Shown piece by piece: positions 35,619 through 45,071 of a stretch of DNA of 64,000 bases. The notes beneath the pieces were generated by a model. The model was not told the origin of the DNA. It saw only the letters and a program-made list of their open reading frames with translations, and did not search any database. The translations under genes were made by a program, and so were the position numbers. Position 1 is the stretch's first letter. Every line of letters begins with the position of its first letter. The DNA is taken from assembly GCF_019200975.1 (NCBI RefSeq), contig NZ_JAHTMR010000018.1, positions 36,704 to 100,703 on the forward strand, written 5' to 3'. The stretch is from Pseudomonas sp. PD9R. Its GTDB lineage: Bacteria; Pseudomonadota; Gammaproteobacteria; Pseudomonadales; Pseudomonadaceae.

Positions 35619-36421
35619 GGTTCAACTCCTGTGCGCTTGGTAGTTTGAACAGGAATGATATGAAGGGCGCACTTACATCATCCTGTATATACAAGGCGAT
35701 GCAAACCAAGGGCCAGAGCGATGCTATATGAATATTTATTTTCAAAAAAAACGAAAATTTTAATAAAATCAATAGATTATGGTTATTTTTAAATTTTTGC
35801 GTGGACAGATTATGCGAACTCTTGTTGTGGAGATGTACCAAGGCGTGGCGCACGGTGTAACCAGACGACTCATTTTGAGGCCTAATCGACCAAAAATGCG
35901 CCACGATGAGTAACTCAGTTACCACACTGATCGATCTGAAAGGCTGGGATAGTCGCTAGCGCGCTGTTCTCACATAATTTTATACATGCTTGCACAACAC
36001 TTTAGGTGCGACTCTGCGTTGAAGGGTTTCTGATGACCGCCCTAGGTTTTACGCCTAGTCAATGCCCTCGTATTTTTAGCCGGCAGGGAGGGCGTTGTAA
36101 TCGGCCGTCATTTGTTGGAAACGCTTATGCGGTTCCAACAGCTCTCCGGCGAAAGAATGCGGTGCGACTCGATCAATGCGATGTCGATCTCGGGGTTTCC
36201 AGGCGCTGGCTGACGTCGGTCCGCGCTACCTTCGACCGATGTCGGGGGTATTGCTCGCGAAACGCGCTGAGCAGGTTGGGGACGTAGTTGATCCCGAGCA
36301 CTGGCGGCGCGTAATGCGGATTTCACGTCTGCGTCGCAGAGTCACCTCGCTATACCGGTGAGGCTAGAAAAGCCGCATGGTGTAACAAATGGTGCTTAAG
36401 GCACTTCACTTGCCAAGCTTT
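35619..36421. other. Intergenic region with possible gene debris
   Basis: About 800 bases, very AT-rich at 35700-35820. Minus-strand reading around 36130-36300 gives INYVPNLLSAFREQYPRHRS and, in another frame, DIALIESHRI, faintly like a LysR effector domain, but the order is broken and I do not call it. A 16-codon plus frame starts at the ATG near 35908 (MSNSVTTLIDLKGWDSR). Confidence 0.35.
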
Positions 36422-37813
36422 TTAATCGAAATTCTCGCGCCGTGGGCGATTTACCCCTTTTGCAATCAGGTCCGCCAGTTCCTTGATCCGGTTTATGTCA
36501 TCCGGTAGTCGGCTGATTGCGACACGCAGATGGGGGGCATGTCCTTTGCTCACAAAACAATGAGATCCACTGCCCAAGACCACGCCTTGGGATGCCAGAT
36601 TAACGATGGCAGCAGTCTCGTCCGCTACAGGTACCCAAAGTGTCAGGCCTGTACCTTCGTTTATATCGAAACCATGGTCGATAAGAGCTTGCGCAAGGAT
36701 ATGACGCCGATGGGCATAGCTTATGCGTGCGCGCTCCAGCGTGGCGACTACAAGCGGGTCAGTGAGCAAGAACGCCAACGCCCCTTGGAAAATTCGGCTG
36801 GTCATGGCCACGCGGTCGCTGCGGTAGTCTTCTATGGACTGGATGATGCGAGAAGAGCCGCCGAGGATAGAAGTACGCAAGTCGACGCCGAAGGCTCGGC
36901 AGTAGGCGCGGACCAGCAAACTGCGATCTGGCAACTTTTCGCTCATGCTATGCGCAGCCGAGGTTGACACCGTGCCCATGTGGTCGTCCTCGAGAATGAC
37001 AACCTCGGGGTAGTGTTCAAGGAGTTGTGCCAGTTCATCGCGACGTGCTGGCGAGAGAGCTGAACCGGTCGGCATTTGCGCCCTGAGCTGGTAAAGCAAA
37101 GCGGTCGGCTTTTGTTTGAGTACTGACTTAAGTGATTCCGCCAGAGGACCCTCGCTGTCGCACGCCACCGGGATAGCTTCGACTTTCAGCAGTTCCAGTA
37201 AACCTAGCAGGCGTGGGCTGGTGGGTTCTTCGATGGCGATACGGTCACCTGGGCGGGTCGCGGCTTGCAGTGCGAGCAACATGCCTTCAGTCCCGCCGCC
37301 TGCCGTGGTCCAACGCTGTGGGGCGCATGGCCAGGTGGGGGCGACCGCGATACGCAAAGCTTCGACCATGTGCTCTTTTTCAGCGGCGTGCAGATGATTC
37401 ACTCGCAAACCTGCGTTCAGTGCCGGCGCCAGATCCGGCTGAAGCGCCGGGTCGGCGCTTCCTCTGGACAGGTCGATAGAAGCCCAGGCGACATCGACCG
37501 AATCGAGCCACTGTCTCGGCGCCAAGCCAAATGCTTCCTGGTCGGCAACCGCGCCGAGGGCCACGGTTCCGCCCCTGCGGCGCGTTTCGATCAAGCCCTT
37601 GGCGCGCAATGTACTCCAAGCGGCGGCTACGGTGCTGGCACTGGTCCCCAGGCTGCTGGCGAAATCCCGAACCGTTGGCAGACGTGCGCCTTTGGCGACG
37701 CGTCCGGAGGTAATCATCTCGGCAAGGGTCGCTGCGATGGCGTCGCTACCGAGAGAGTCGACATGGCGAGCAAGCCACTGGCTATCTACCAACTGATCCA
37801 CGTTCTTCTCCAT
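36422..37813 (-). CDS. MocR-type regulator (GntR HTH plus aminotransferase-like domain) lacking the PLP lysine
   Basis: 463 residues. The GntR winged helix occupies about 20-85 (SGRVAKGARLPTVRDFASSLG, TVAAAWSTLRAKGLIETRRRGG) and an aspartate-aminotransferase-like domain follows. In active MocR proteins a serine-lysine pair (for example SFSKSHGPDLR) holds PLP. Here the same place reads AYCRAFGVDLR, with Arg306 instead of lysine. The usual NPTG asparagine is also changed (RAQMPTG), although EDDH remains. It may therefore bind a ligand other than PLP as aldimine. It is divergent from the ABC/monooxygenase operon and probably controls it. A GTG at 37801 with GGAG upstream is an alternative start. 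Confidence 0.9.
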   Translation of the reverse strand: MEKNVDQLVDSQWLARHVDSLGSDAIAATLAEMITSGRVAKGARLPTVRDFASSLGTSASTVAAAWSTLRAKGLIETRRRGGTVALGAVADQEAFGLAPRQWLDSVDVAWASIDLSRGSADPALQPDLAPALNAGLRVNHLHAAEKEHMVEALRIAVAPTWPCAPQRWTTAGGGTEGMLLALQAATRPGDRIAIEEPTSPRLLGLLELLKVEAIPVACDSEGPLAESLKSVLKQKPTALLYQLRAQMPTGSALSPARRDELAQLLEHYPEVVILEDDHMGTVSTSAAHSMSEKLPDRSLLVRAYCRAFGVDLRTSILGGSSRIIQSIEDYRSDRVAMTSRIFQGALAFLLTDPLVVATLERARISYAHRRHILAQALIDHGFDINEGTGLTLWVPVADETAAIVNLASQGVVLGSGSHCFVSKGHAPHLRVAISRLPDDINRIKELADLIAKGVNRPRRENFD

Positions 37814-37942
37814 TGTTTTGACAAGGTGCAGTCATGGGGCACATATCGCTGGAAAACACATAAAACATAAATATTTGTGTTTTTCTGCGCGAACGCGCGC
37901 GTTGAGAAGTTTACGCTACGGATTAGTCTCTGTCTAAGCCGT

Positions 37943-37956
37943 TGATTAGCTAATCA
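37943..37956. promoter_or_regulatory. 14-bp perfect palindrome in the divergent control region
   Basis: TGATTAGCTAATCA between the MocR gene and the ABC operon; candidate operator for the MocR protein or another dimeric regulator. Confidence 0.45.
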
Positions 37957-38003
37957 GCCTATTTTATAGGGGTTTATGAGGTGTTTGAGGGCAGCGTATA
38001 AAT

Positions 38004-38024
38004 ATGTTCATTTGATCAGAACAT
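38004..38024. promoter_or_regulatory. Inverted repeat ATGTTC-N9-GAACAT
   Basis: Perfect six-base arms with a nine-base centre, partly overlapping the start of the promoter module shared with 54.8 kb; candidate activator or repressor site. Confidence 0.4.
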
Positions 38025-38092
38025 AACGGCACTTGGTTATGAGGTAATGAACATTCGGTATTTGGTCGACTTCGGCCTGCTCCCTATAGTGC
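38019..38092 (+). promoter_or_regulatory. Shared promoter module, copy 1 (drives the ABC/monooxygenase operon)
   Basis: About 74 bases that recur at 54792-54866 with identical blocks: GAACATA, TTGGTTAT, GGTATTTGG and CTCCCTATAGTGC. TATAGT fits a -10 box, with TTGGTC 17 bases upstream as a weak -35. The upstream blocks would then be activator sites. It points toward the first permease gene, about 85 bases away. Confidence 0.65.
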
Positions 38093-38175
38093 AGCCCTTA
38101 CCCGTTCAGGAAGGCACGTTGATAGACAACACGCCGGCCTGGCAGGGCCCCCCACGTAGACGGACCGGTTGTTGA

Positions 38176-39096
38176 ATGAAGAAGTACTTCCTTTTGAGGA
38201 TTGGCTCGGCGCTGGTGACGGTATGGCTGATGTCGATCCTGGTATTCGTCAGCGTGCGTCTGATCGGCGATCCCACCCATTTGCTGCTGCCGCCTGAAGC
38301 CACCGCCCAGGACCGCCAGGTGCTGCGCGAGCAGATGGGCCTGACCAAACCGCTGCCCTTGCAGTATCTGATCTACGTCGGAAATTTGCTTCAGGGTGAT
38401 GTGGGCAAGTCCTTTATCACCGGTCAGCCGGCGATGGCCGTACTCGGCCCCAGAATCATGCCGAGCATATTGCTGGCGGGCAGTGCCTTGTTATTGAGCC
38501 TGGTGTTCGGTGTGCCAGGAGGCATCGCCGCCGCGCAAAATCCAAGGGGTAAGGCGGCGCGAATCGGCGATCTTCTCGCCACGCTCGGGCTTGCAGCACC
38601 GGCCTTTTTCATCGCGCTGCTTTTGATCCGATGGTTGTCGGTGGACCTGCGCTGGTTGCCCACCAACGGCTACGGCTCGTTCGCCCACCTGATCATTCCG
38701 GCGCTGTCATTGAGCCTGTATTCGACGGCGGCGCTGTACAAACTTACCCAGTCGACCATGGGCGAGATCCTGCAATCGGACTTCATTCGCTTCGCTCGGA
38801 TCAAAGGCATTTCCTACCGCTCGGTGATCTTCAAGCACGCGCTGAAGAACGCCAGCCTGCCGATTCTGACCTTCTCGGCGTCGCAATTCGGGCTGCTGAT
38901 CGCCGGAGCGGTTTCAGTCGAAGTGATCTTTGGCTGGCCGGGTATCGGTGGTGCCATGGTCGATGCCATTTCGCAGTTCGATTACACCGTCATCCAAGCC
39001 GTCGCGCTGGTCGTGGTGCTGCTGTTCGTCATCATCAATCTCATCGTCGACGTACTTTACGGTTGGCTGGACCCGAGGATTCGTCTTGCGAATTGA
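38176..39096 (+). CDS. Oligopeptide/opine-type ABC permease (DppB/OppB family)
   Basis: 306 residues, about six membrane segments. Typical features are the N-terminal MKKYFLLRIGSALVTVWLMSILVF, the GLTKPLPLQYLIYVGNLLQGDVGKSF region and the EAA-like loop DFIRFARIKGISYRSVIFKHALKNASLPIL. It forms half of the inner-membrane channel. It is the first gene of a long operon; the next gene begins inside its 3' end. Confidence 0.93.
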   Translation: MKKYFLLRIGSALVTVWLMSILVFVSVRLIGDPTHLLLPPEATAQDRQVLREQMGLTKPLPLQYLIYVGNLLQGDVGKSFITGQPAMAVLGPRIMPSILLAGSALLLSLVFGVPGGIAAAQNPRGKAARIGDLLATLGLAAPAFFIALLLIRWLSVDLRWLPTNGYGSFAHLIIPALSLSLYSTAALYKLTQSTMGEILQSDFIRFARIKGISYRSVIFKHALKNASLPILTFSASQFGLLIAGAVSVEVIFGWPGIGGAMVDAISQFDYTVIQAVALVVVLLFVIINLIVDVLYGWLDPRIRLAN

Positions 39097-39898
39097 TCGA
39101 TACATCGCGCCCGCTTTTCTTGTCGTCGTGGTCTTTGCTGCCGTGTTCGCGCCGTGGTTGCCGCTGTTTGATCGTGATGCCATTGATCTTGGCTCGGCCT
39201 TGCAGGCGCCTTCGGCTGCTCATTGGTTCGGAACCGACAATCTGGGTCGGGACACCTTTACCCGGGTGATCTACGGCAGCCGGACGTCATTGTCCATCGT
39301 CGTGGCGGCCGTAGTTGCCGGTGGCGGGCTGGGCTGCCTGCTCGGTCTGCTGGCCGGGTATCGCGGTGGATGGTTCGACGCAATCATCATGCGCGCCGCA
39401 GACCTGCAATACAGCCTGCCGCCGGTGATCCTCGCGCTGGTGGCAACCGCGGCACTGGGCACCGGGATGGTCAATCTGGTCCTCGCCATCTCACTGGCCA
39501 CCTGGCCGCGTTTCGCCCGAATCGTGCGAGCCGAAGCCTTGCACCTGCGCCAGCATGATTTCGTGTTGTTGGCCGAACTGGGCGGCGCGTCGATGGCTCG
39601 GGTGCTGCTGCATCATTTGCTACCCAACATGCTGACCACGGTTATGGTGCTGGTGACCCTGGATATCGGGCTGATCGTCACGCTGGAGGCCACGTTGAGT
39701 TTCCTGGGCCTGGGGGTTCAGCCGCCAGATCCTTCCTGGGGGACGATGATCGCCGATGGTCGTGCCTATCTGAGTCAAGCCTGGTGGCTGACCACGTTGC
39801 CGGGCGCGGTACTGGTGCTGACCATTCTTGCGGTCAACGCCACCGGCAATCTACTGCGTCGTCCTACTGACGCCCCCCAGGAGGTTGCCCTTGTCTAA
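39086..39898 (+). CDS. Oligopeptide/opine-type ABC permease (DppC/OppC family)
   Basis: 270 residues from a TTG start at 39086, chosen because GAGGA precedes it at good spacing and the product begins at the usual first membrane helix (RIDRYIAPAFLVVVVFAAVF). HWFGTDNLGRDTFTRVIYGSRTSL and the loop HDFVLLAELGGASMARVLLHHLLPNML are family hallmarks. It overlaps the previous gene by 11 bases and the next by eight, so the products are made together. Confidence 0.92.
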   Translation: MRIDRYIAPAFLVVVVFAAVFAPWLPLFDRDAIDLGSALQAPSAAHWFGTDNLGRDTFTRVIYGSRTSLSIVVAAVVAGGGLGCLLGLLAGYRGGWFDAIIMRAADLQYSLPPVILALVATAALGTGMVNLVLAISLATWPRFARIVRAEALHLRQHDFVLLAELGGASMARVLLHHLLPNMLTTVMVLVTLDIGLIVTLEATLSFLGLGVQPPDPSWGTMIADGRAYLSQAWWLTTLPGAVLVLTILAVNATGNLLRRPTDAPQEVALV

Positions 39899-40889
39899 GC
39901 TCGCGCTGGAAGTGAAGAACTTGAGCGTCGAGATATCGACGCCAGCCGGGGTGATCCGCCCTGTGGATGATGTGAGTTTTTCTGTTCAGGCCGGGCGCAC
40001 ACTGGCGCTGGTGGGAGAGTCGGGCTCCGGCAAATCGTTGAGTTGCCTGTCGTTGCTGCGGGTGCTGCCCCAGGACGCTCGCGTCGTATCGGGACAAGTG
40101 TTGTTCGAAGGCCAGGACCTGCTGGCATTGCCGGAGGAGGCCATGCATCGCCTGCGCGGTAGCAAGATCGGCACCGTCTTGCAAGACCCGCACACATCTC
40201 TCGATCCTCTGTTCACCGTGGGGGAGCAGATCCGCGAAATCATCGATTATCAGCAGGCGCCCGGTCGAGCGGTCAGCCGTCAGCGCAGTATCGATGCCAT
40301 GCGCAGCGTGCACATTCCCGCGCCAGAACAACGCTTCTCCAGTTATCCGCATCAGTTCTCCGGCGGCATGCGCCAGCGCGCGGCAATCGCCATGGCGGTG
40401 GCCTGTAATCCAAGCCTGTTGATCGCCGACGAACCGACCACGGCGCTTGACGTCACCATCCGGATGCAGGTGTTGCGCTTGCTCGCCGAACTCCAGGCCG
40501 AGCACAAAATGGCAATGCTGTTCGTCACCCACGATCTGCACGTCGTTCGCTATTTCTGCGATGACGTTGCGGTGATGTATGCCGGTCGGATCGTTGAGCA
40601 AGGCCCTGTGGAAGAGGTCTTCAATCGCCCTGCACACCCTTACACCGCGTCGCTGCTGCACGCCATCCCCAAGCTGTCCAGGCGTCGTGCGCGCTTGACG
40701 GCGATCGATGGCCAGCCGCCTTCGTTTTCCGCACTGCCAGACGGATGTCGGTTTGCCCCGCGCTGTCCTGCGGCGCAGGAACAGTGCCTGACGCAATACC
40801 CTGCCTGGCAAACTCGTCCTGCCGTTGCCGGTGGTGCGGCGTGCTGGCGAACCAACGAAATGCTTGATGGGCGGCTGATCATTCAATGA
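39891..40889 (+). CDS. Oligopeptide-type ABC ATPase (DppD/OppD family)
   Basis: 332 residues from a TTG at 39891 preceded by a perfect AGGAGG. Walker A GESGSGKSLSCLSLL, signature FSGGMRQRAAIAMAVA, Walker B LLIADEPTTALDVT and switch FVTHDLHVV are present. The C-terminal cysteine motif of this subgroup (CRFAPRCPAAQEQC) may hold an iron-sulfur cluster. It energises import with the partner ATPase encoded next. Confidence 0.93.
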   Translation: MSKLALEVKNLSVEISTPAGVIRPVDDVSFSVQAGRTLALVGESGSGKSLSCLSLLRVLPQDARVVSGQVLFEGQDLLALPEEAMHRLRGSKIGTVLQDPHTSLDPLFTVGEQIREIIDYQQAPGRAVSRQRSIDAMRSVHIPAPEQRFSSYPHQFSGGMRQRAAIAMAVACNPSLLIADEPTTALDVTIRMQVLRLLAELQAEHKMAMLFVTHDLHVVRYFCDDVAVMYAGRIVEQGPVEEVFNRPAHPYTASLLHAIPKLSRRRARLTAIDGQPPSFSALPDGCRFAPRCPAAQEQCLTQYPAWQTRPAVAGGAACWRTNEMLDGRLIIQ

Positions 40890-41836
40890 GTGCATTCATT
40901 TCCATATCAGACCTGCACAAGGTTTATCGCGTCGGCGGTGGGATGATCCGCCCCGGCCAGCCGCTGCACGCCGTGCGTGGCATCTCGCTGGACATCGAGA
41001 AAGGCGCGACCTACGGACTGGTCGGCGAGTCGGGATCGGGCAAAAGCACCGTGGCGAAAATCGTCATGGGCGCCGAGCGTCCGTCCTCTGGCGCCGTACA
41101 CATCGACGGTCGCTTGATGGATGGCCGTTCGAAATCCCTGAGCTGGTTGCGCACCTGTCTGCAGCCGGTATTGCAGGATCCGTATGGCTCGCTCAATCCG
41201 ACAATGCGCATTCGCGATCTGATCGATGAGCCGCTGCGCATCCACCGTAAGGACTTGACCGCCCGGCAGTTGATCCTGCGGGTCAACAACCTGATGGCTC
41301 AGGTGGGTTTGCCATCGAGCCTGGCGTTGCGTCATCCGCGAGAGTTGAGCGGCGGGCAAAAGCAACGTGTCGCCATTGCTCGCGCTTTAGCCCTGTCACC
41401 GCAATGCCTGGTGCTCGATGAGCCGGTGTCGGCGCTGGATGTGTCCGTGCAGGCGCAGGTGCTGAATCTGCTCCACGACATGCAAAGCGAGAGCGGTCTG
41501 ACTTACCTGTTGATTTCTCACGATCTGGCGGTGGTGGCGCACATGAGTGATCACGTCGGGGTGATGTACCTGGGCGCGCTGCAAGAGCAAGGGCCCGTCG
41601 AGGAAGTGCTTGCCTCCCCACGCCATCCCTATACGCGAGCACTGATGGCGGCGGCCGAGCCTGAGCGCGGCAGTCTCACCGAACCGCTGCAAGGCGAGGT
41701 GCCGTCGCCGCTGAACCCGCCCTTGGGGTGCGTGTTTCATCCGCGCTGTTCTGCTGCCTCCGAACGCTGCCGCCGCGATGCGCCGCTGCTGCGACAAGTG
41801 GCGCCCGCGCACTGGGCCGCCTGCCACTACGCCTGA
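40886..41836 (+). CDS. Oligopeptide-type ABC ATPase (DppF/OppF family)
   Basis: 316 residues. Walker A GESGSGKSTVAKIVMG, Q-loop PVLQDPYGSLNPTMRI, signature LSGGQKQRVAIARAL and Walker B LVLDEPVSALDVSVQ are intact, and the C-terminal CVFHPRCSAASERC cysteines are kept. Its start overlaps the DppD-like stop by ATGA. Confidence 0.93.
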   Translation: MSAFISISDLHKVYRVGGGMIRPGQPLHAVRGISLDIEKGATYGLVGESGSGKSTVAKIVMGAERPSSGAVHIDGRLMDGRSKSLSWLRTCLQPVLQDPYGSLNPTMRIRDLIDEPLRIHRKDLTARQLILRVNNLMAQVGLPSSLALRHPRELSGGQKQRVAIARALALSPQCLVLDEPVSALDVSVQAQVLNLLHDMQSESGLTYLLISHDLAVVAHMSDHVGVMYLGALQEQGPVEEVLASPRHPYTRALMAAAEPERGSLTEPLQGEVPSPLNPPLGCVFHPRCSAASERCRRDAPLLRQVAPAHWAACHYA

Positions 41837-41873
41837 TCGTTTTCGACAATAGATATCTGCTGGGGAACAACTG

Positions 41874-43460
41874 ATGACGGATAAAAAAACAACCCATACG
41901 GCGATCGACGAGCGCCGACGCGGGATTCTCAAGGTCGGCGCCGCATTGGCCGGAGTCGCTGCGTTCGGTGGTTCGTCCATGGTCTGGGCTTCTTCCAACG
42001 AAGCGCCTGCTATCGACAAAGACACACTGGTCATCGGCCTGGACAAAGGCTTCGTCAATCTCAATGGTGTCGTTGCCGGGACGGGGGATTCGGATCGTTA
42101 CACGCTGCAGGTGTTCGATCGTCTGTTTGGTTTCGACGCCGCCGGGACTTTGCAGCCAAGCCTGGCTACCCGTTACGAAATCGCCGCAGACGGCCTGAGC
42201 TACACCTATCATTTGCGCCCCAGCGTGAAGTTTCACCACGGCGGCACGGTCAGTGCCGACGACGTCAAATTCACCATGGAGTTCGCGCTGGACCCGGCCA
42301 ACAAGAGTGCTCGTCGAGCGTTTTTCGCGCCCTACGTCGAGGCCGTCGATGTGCTCGACGCCACCACCGTGCGGTTTCGTCTGAGCAAGCCAGACGGGGC
42401 CTTCCATAACAAGTTGGCTGGCTATCTACCGATCATTCCGCGCAACTACGGCTCGGATGTGCCCGCGCTGGAGTTTTTCGCCCGCAGCCCGATCGCGGCG
42501 GGGGCGTACAAGGTGGTTTCACTGAGCGCCGATGGCAACCTGCTGGAACTCGAACGCTTTGACGGCTACTGGGGGCCAAAGCCTGCCATCAAACGCATCA
42601 TTTTCCGCGCGATCAAGGACGCCAGTAACCGCGTCAACGCGTTGCTCGCCGGGGAAATCGATCTGGTGGTGGGCGTTCCCGCACAGGATTTTTCCCGCCT
42701 CAATGGCGCTGGCAATTTCTCGGCTGTTTCCAACCCCGTGGCGGCGCCGTTGATGGTGCGGCCTTACACCACAGATCCGCAATTGCCACTGTCGAAGGTC
42801 GAAGTTCGGCAGGCGCTGAACTATGCGCTGGATAAAAACGCCATCATCAAGACCGTGCTGCAGGGCATTGGTGAGCCACTGGCCAGTGGCATTTCGCGTT
42901 ATTACCCTTATGGTTTCGACTCCTCGTTGCAACCTTACCCTTACGACCCCGCCAAGGCGCGTGAGCTGCTGGCCGCTGCCGGCTTCTCCAAAGGATTCAC
43001 TACCAAATTGCTGATCTCCAGCGACAACCCCAAGGAAATCGCCGAAGCCGTGGCGGCCTACTGGTCGCAGGTTGGGGTGATCGCGCAAATCCAGGTCGTG
43101 GATTACGCGACCTGGACGATCTGGAACGACACCCGCCGCACCACACCCATGACCGTGCAGCAAGTGGCCAACGCCATCTATGACCCTTCGCATCCAGTGG
43201 GCGGGCTGTTCGTCAAGTCCGGCGCCTGGTCCGATTACAGCCATCCAGAAGTCGAGTTGCTGTTCACCGAGGCCGCGCACACGAGCGATCCGGCAGGACG
43301 CGGTGACATCTTTCGGCGCATCAGCCGAATCCTCCACGACGACGCCGCAGCGATTTTCATTTCGGAGATCCACCGCGTCTACGGCCGCAAGAAAAACCTG
43401 GAATGGGTGCCGACATCGGGTACGGCCGCATTGCGTTTCCACGAAGCGCGATGGGTGTAA
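41874..43460 (+). CDS. Tat-exported family 5 substrate-binding protein
   Basis: 528 residues. The N-terminus carries a twin-arginine signal (DERRRGILKVGAALAGVAAFG) ending near VWASSNEAP. Family 5 motifs follow (LQVFDRLFGFDAAGTLQPSLATRYEI, HLRPSVKFHHGGTVSADDVKFTMEFAL, RQALNYALDKNAIIKTVLQG). It captures a peptide-like or opine-like ligand in the periplasm for the four preceding ABC components. Tat export suggests folding, perhaps with a cofactor, before secretion. Confidence 0.93.
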   Translation: MTDKKTTHTAIDERRRGILKVGAALAGVAAFGGSSMVWASSNEAPAIDKDTLVIGLDKGFVNLNGVVAGTGDSDRYTLQVFDRLFGFDAAGTLQPSLATRYEIAADGLSYTYHLRPSVKFHHGGTVSADDVKFTMEFALDPANKSARRAFFAPYVEAVDVLDATTVRFRLSKPDGAFHNKLAGYLPIIPRNYGSDVPALEFFARSPIAAGAYKVVSLSADGNLLELERFDGYWGPKPAIKRIIFRAIKDASNRVNALLAGEIDLVVGVPAQDFSRLNGAGNFSAVSNPVAAPLMVRPYTTDPQLPLSKVEVRQALNYALDKNAIIKTVLQGIGEPLASGISRYYPYGFDSSLQPYPYDPAKARELLAAAGFSKGFTTKLLISSDNPKEIAEAVAAYWSQVGVIAQIQVVDYATWTIWNDTRRTTPMTVQQVANAIYDPSHPVGGLFVKSGAWSDYSHPEVELLFTEAAHTSDPAGRGDIFRRISRILHDDAAAIFISEIHRVYGRKKNLEWVPTSGTAALRFHEARWV

Positions 43461-43604
43461 AGAGCAAGGCAATGCGGGTCGCTACGAAAACGTTCCTCGC
43501 CAAAGAGGCGCAGCGGCGCAGGTCAGCATTGCCTTTTCATGGGAGATCGGACTGCCACCGGCAGCCGGTCATGACTTCTCGATTATGACTTCTACGGCAT
43601 TCGA

Positions 43605-45041
43605 ATGAACAATCTGGACCTACTGCAACAACGCTTCGTTGATGACTTGCGCCTCCTGGGACAAACGCCTGAAAACTGGATTCCTCAACAGACAGGAGCC
43701 GATCATGACGTGGTTGTCGTCGGGGGTGGGCAGAGCGGGGTAACCACGGCTTTCGCCTTGGCTCGCGCCGGCGTGACCCGCACCAGCGTGATCGAAAGCC
43801 GCCAGCCTGCCGCCACTGGTAGCTGGCGTGCCAAGGCGCGGATGCGCAACTTGCGCACCGCCAAAAACAGCGCCGGCCCTGACCTGGATATCCCGTCGCT
43901 GACCTTCCGCGCCTGGTATGAGTCGCGTCTGGGACGAGCTGCCTACGATGAACTGCCGCGCATACCTACCGCTGAATGGGTCGACTACCTGGAGTGGCTG
44001 CGCATCCAGACCGGCGTGCAGGTGCGCTTTGGTGTCGAACTGGTACGCATCGAACCTCATGAGGGCATTCTTCGGCTGCACCTGCGCAGCGACGGCAAGA
44101 CCTCCATCGAGACCACCCGCAAGATCGTACTGGCGACCGGAATTGTCGGCATCGGCGAGCCCCACATTCCCGCCCATATCGTGCAGTCGCTACCTGCACA
44201 CGCTTACGCACACACCGACGCCGTCATCGATTTCGATGCGCTGGCGGGCCGGACAGTGGCCGTGATCGGCGCCGGGTCAGCTGCCTTCGACGCGGCCTCG
44301 ACGGCGCTGGAAGCGGGCGCTGCGCACGTGCATTTGTATTGCCGTCACCCACGCCTGGCGGCGTCTTCGAACATGGGCACGCTCAAATATCCGGCGGCCC
44401 AGGAAAACTTTTCCAATCTGCCGGATCCGCTGCGCTGGAAACTGGCCTGGCATTTTCGTGAGCGTTCGCCGGGGCCGACCGCGGAAGTGGTGGCGCGTGC
44501 GACGCGCTTCGACAACTTCACCTTGCATCTGGATGCGTCGGATCTGGCGGTCAGTTTCGACGGCCAGCGGGTCAGGCTCGACAGTCGCGGTAACCAGGCC
44601 CATGCCGATCTGTTGGTAGCGGGTACCGGTTATCACTGTGATCTGTCGCTGCGCCCTGAGCTCAATGCCGTGGCCGCGGACATCGCTTTGTGGCGTGACC
44701 GTTACGCGATTCCTGAAGCCGAACAGCAGCGCCCTAACGCCACGTACCCCTACCTTGGGCCGGGTTATCAGTTCCAGCAACGTCAACCCGGCCAGGCGCC
44801 GTGGATCGAAAATATCTACTGCTTCAACTTCGCCGCCATCACCAGTTTCGGTCGGCACGTGGGCGACGTCGGCAGCATCCGGTTTGGCGTTCCACGCCTG
44901 GTCAAGCATCTGGTGAAAGACTTTTTCCTCAACGACGTCGATCACCATATCGAGCGTCTGCTTGCTGAAGTGCCCGAAGAACTGCGTTTCGATGAATACG
45001 CTCACGCCATCCAGAACAGCGCTGCAACGCCAGCGCGTTAA
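43605..45041 (+). CDS. FAD-dependent NAD(P)H monooxygenase (FMO/BVMO-like)
   Basis: 478 residues. The FAD loop is DHDVVVVGGGQSGVTTAFALARAG and the NAD(P)H loop is GRTVAVIGAGSAAFDAASTAL. It resembles single-component flavin monooxygenases that oxygenate nitrogen or sulfur. The usual FMO signature between the two loops is not obvious, so a two-electron oxidase is also possible. It begins the enzymatic part of the operon, 144 bases after the binding protein. Confidence 0.8.
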   Translation: MNNLDLLQQRFVDDLRLLGQTPENWIPQQTGADHDVVVVGGGQSGVTTAFALARAGVTRTSVIESRQPAATGSWRAKARMRNLRTAKNSAGPDLDIPSLTFRAWYESRLGRAAYDELPRIPTAEWVDYLEWLRIQTGVQVRFGVELVRIEPHEGILRLHLRSDGKTSIETTRKIVLATGIVGIGEPHIPAHIVQSLPAHAYAHTDAVIDFDALAGRTVAVIGAGSAAFDAASTALEAGAAHVHLYCRHPRLAASSNMGTLKYPAAQENFSNLPDPLRWKLAWHFRERSPGPTAEVVARATRFDNFTLHLDASDLAVSFDGQRVRLDSRGNQAHADLLVAGTGYHCDLSLRPELNAVAADIALWRDRYAIPEAEQQRPNATYPYLGPGYQFQQRQPGQAPWIENIYCFNFAAITSFGRHVGDVGSIRFGVPRLVKHLVKDFFLNDVDHHIERLLAEVPEELRFDEYAHAIQNSAATPAR

Positions 45042-45071
45042 TGGCCCGATAGCCCTATAGAGAGATTGATC

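Noticed and set aside
36072..36326. Possible LysR effector-domain remnant on the minus strand
   Set aside because: Only two short resemblances in different frames; too weak to call a pseudogene.
37892..37903. AACGCGCGCGTT palindrome
   Set aside because: Low-complexity alternating GC that is expected by chance in high-GC DNA; no functional context.
39864..40895. Long minus-strand open frame opposite the DppD-like ATPase
   Set aside because: Antisense shadow of a high-GC gene whose own motifs are complete.
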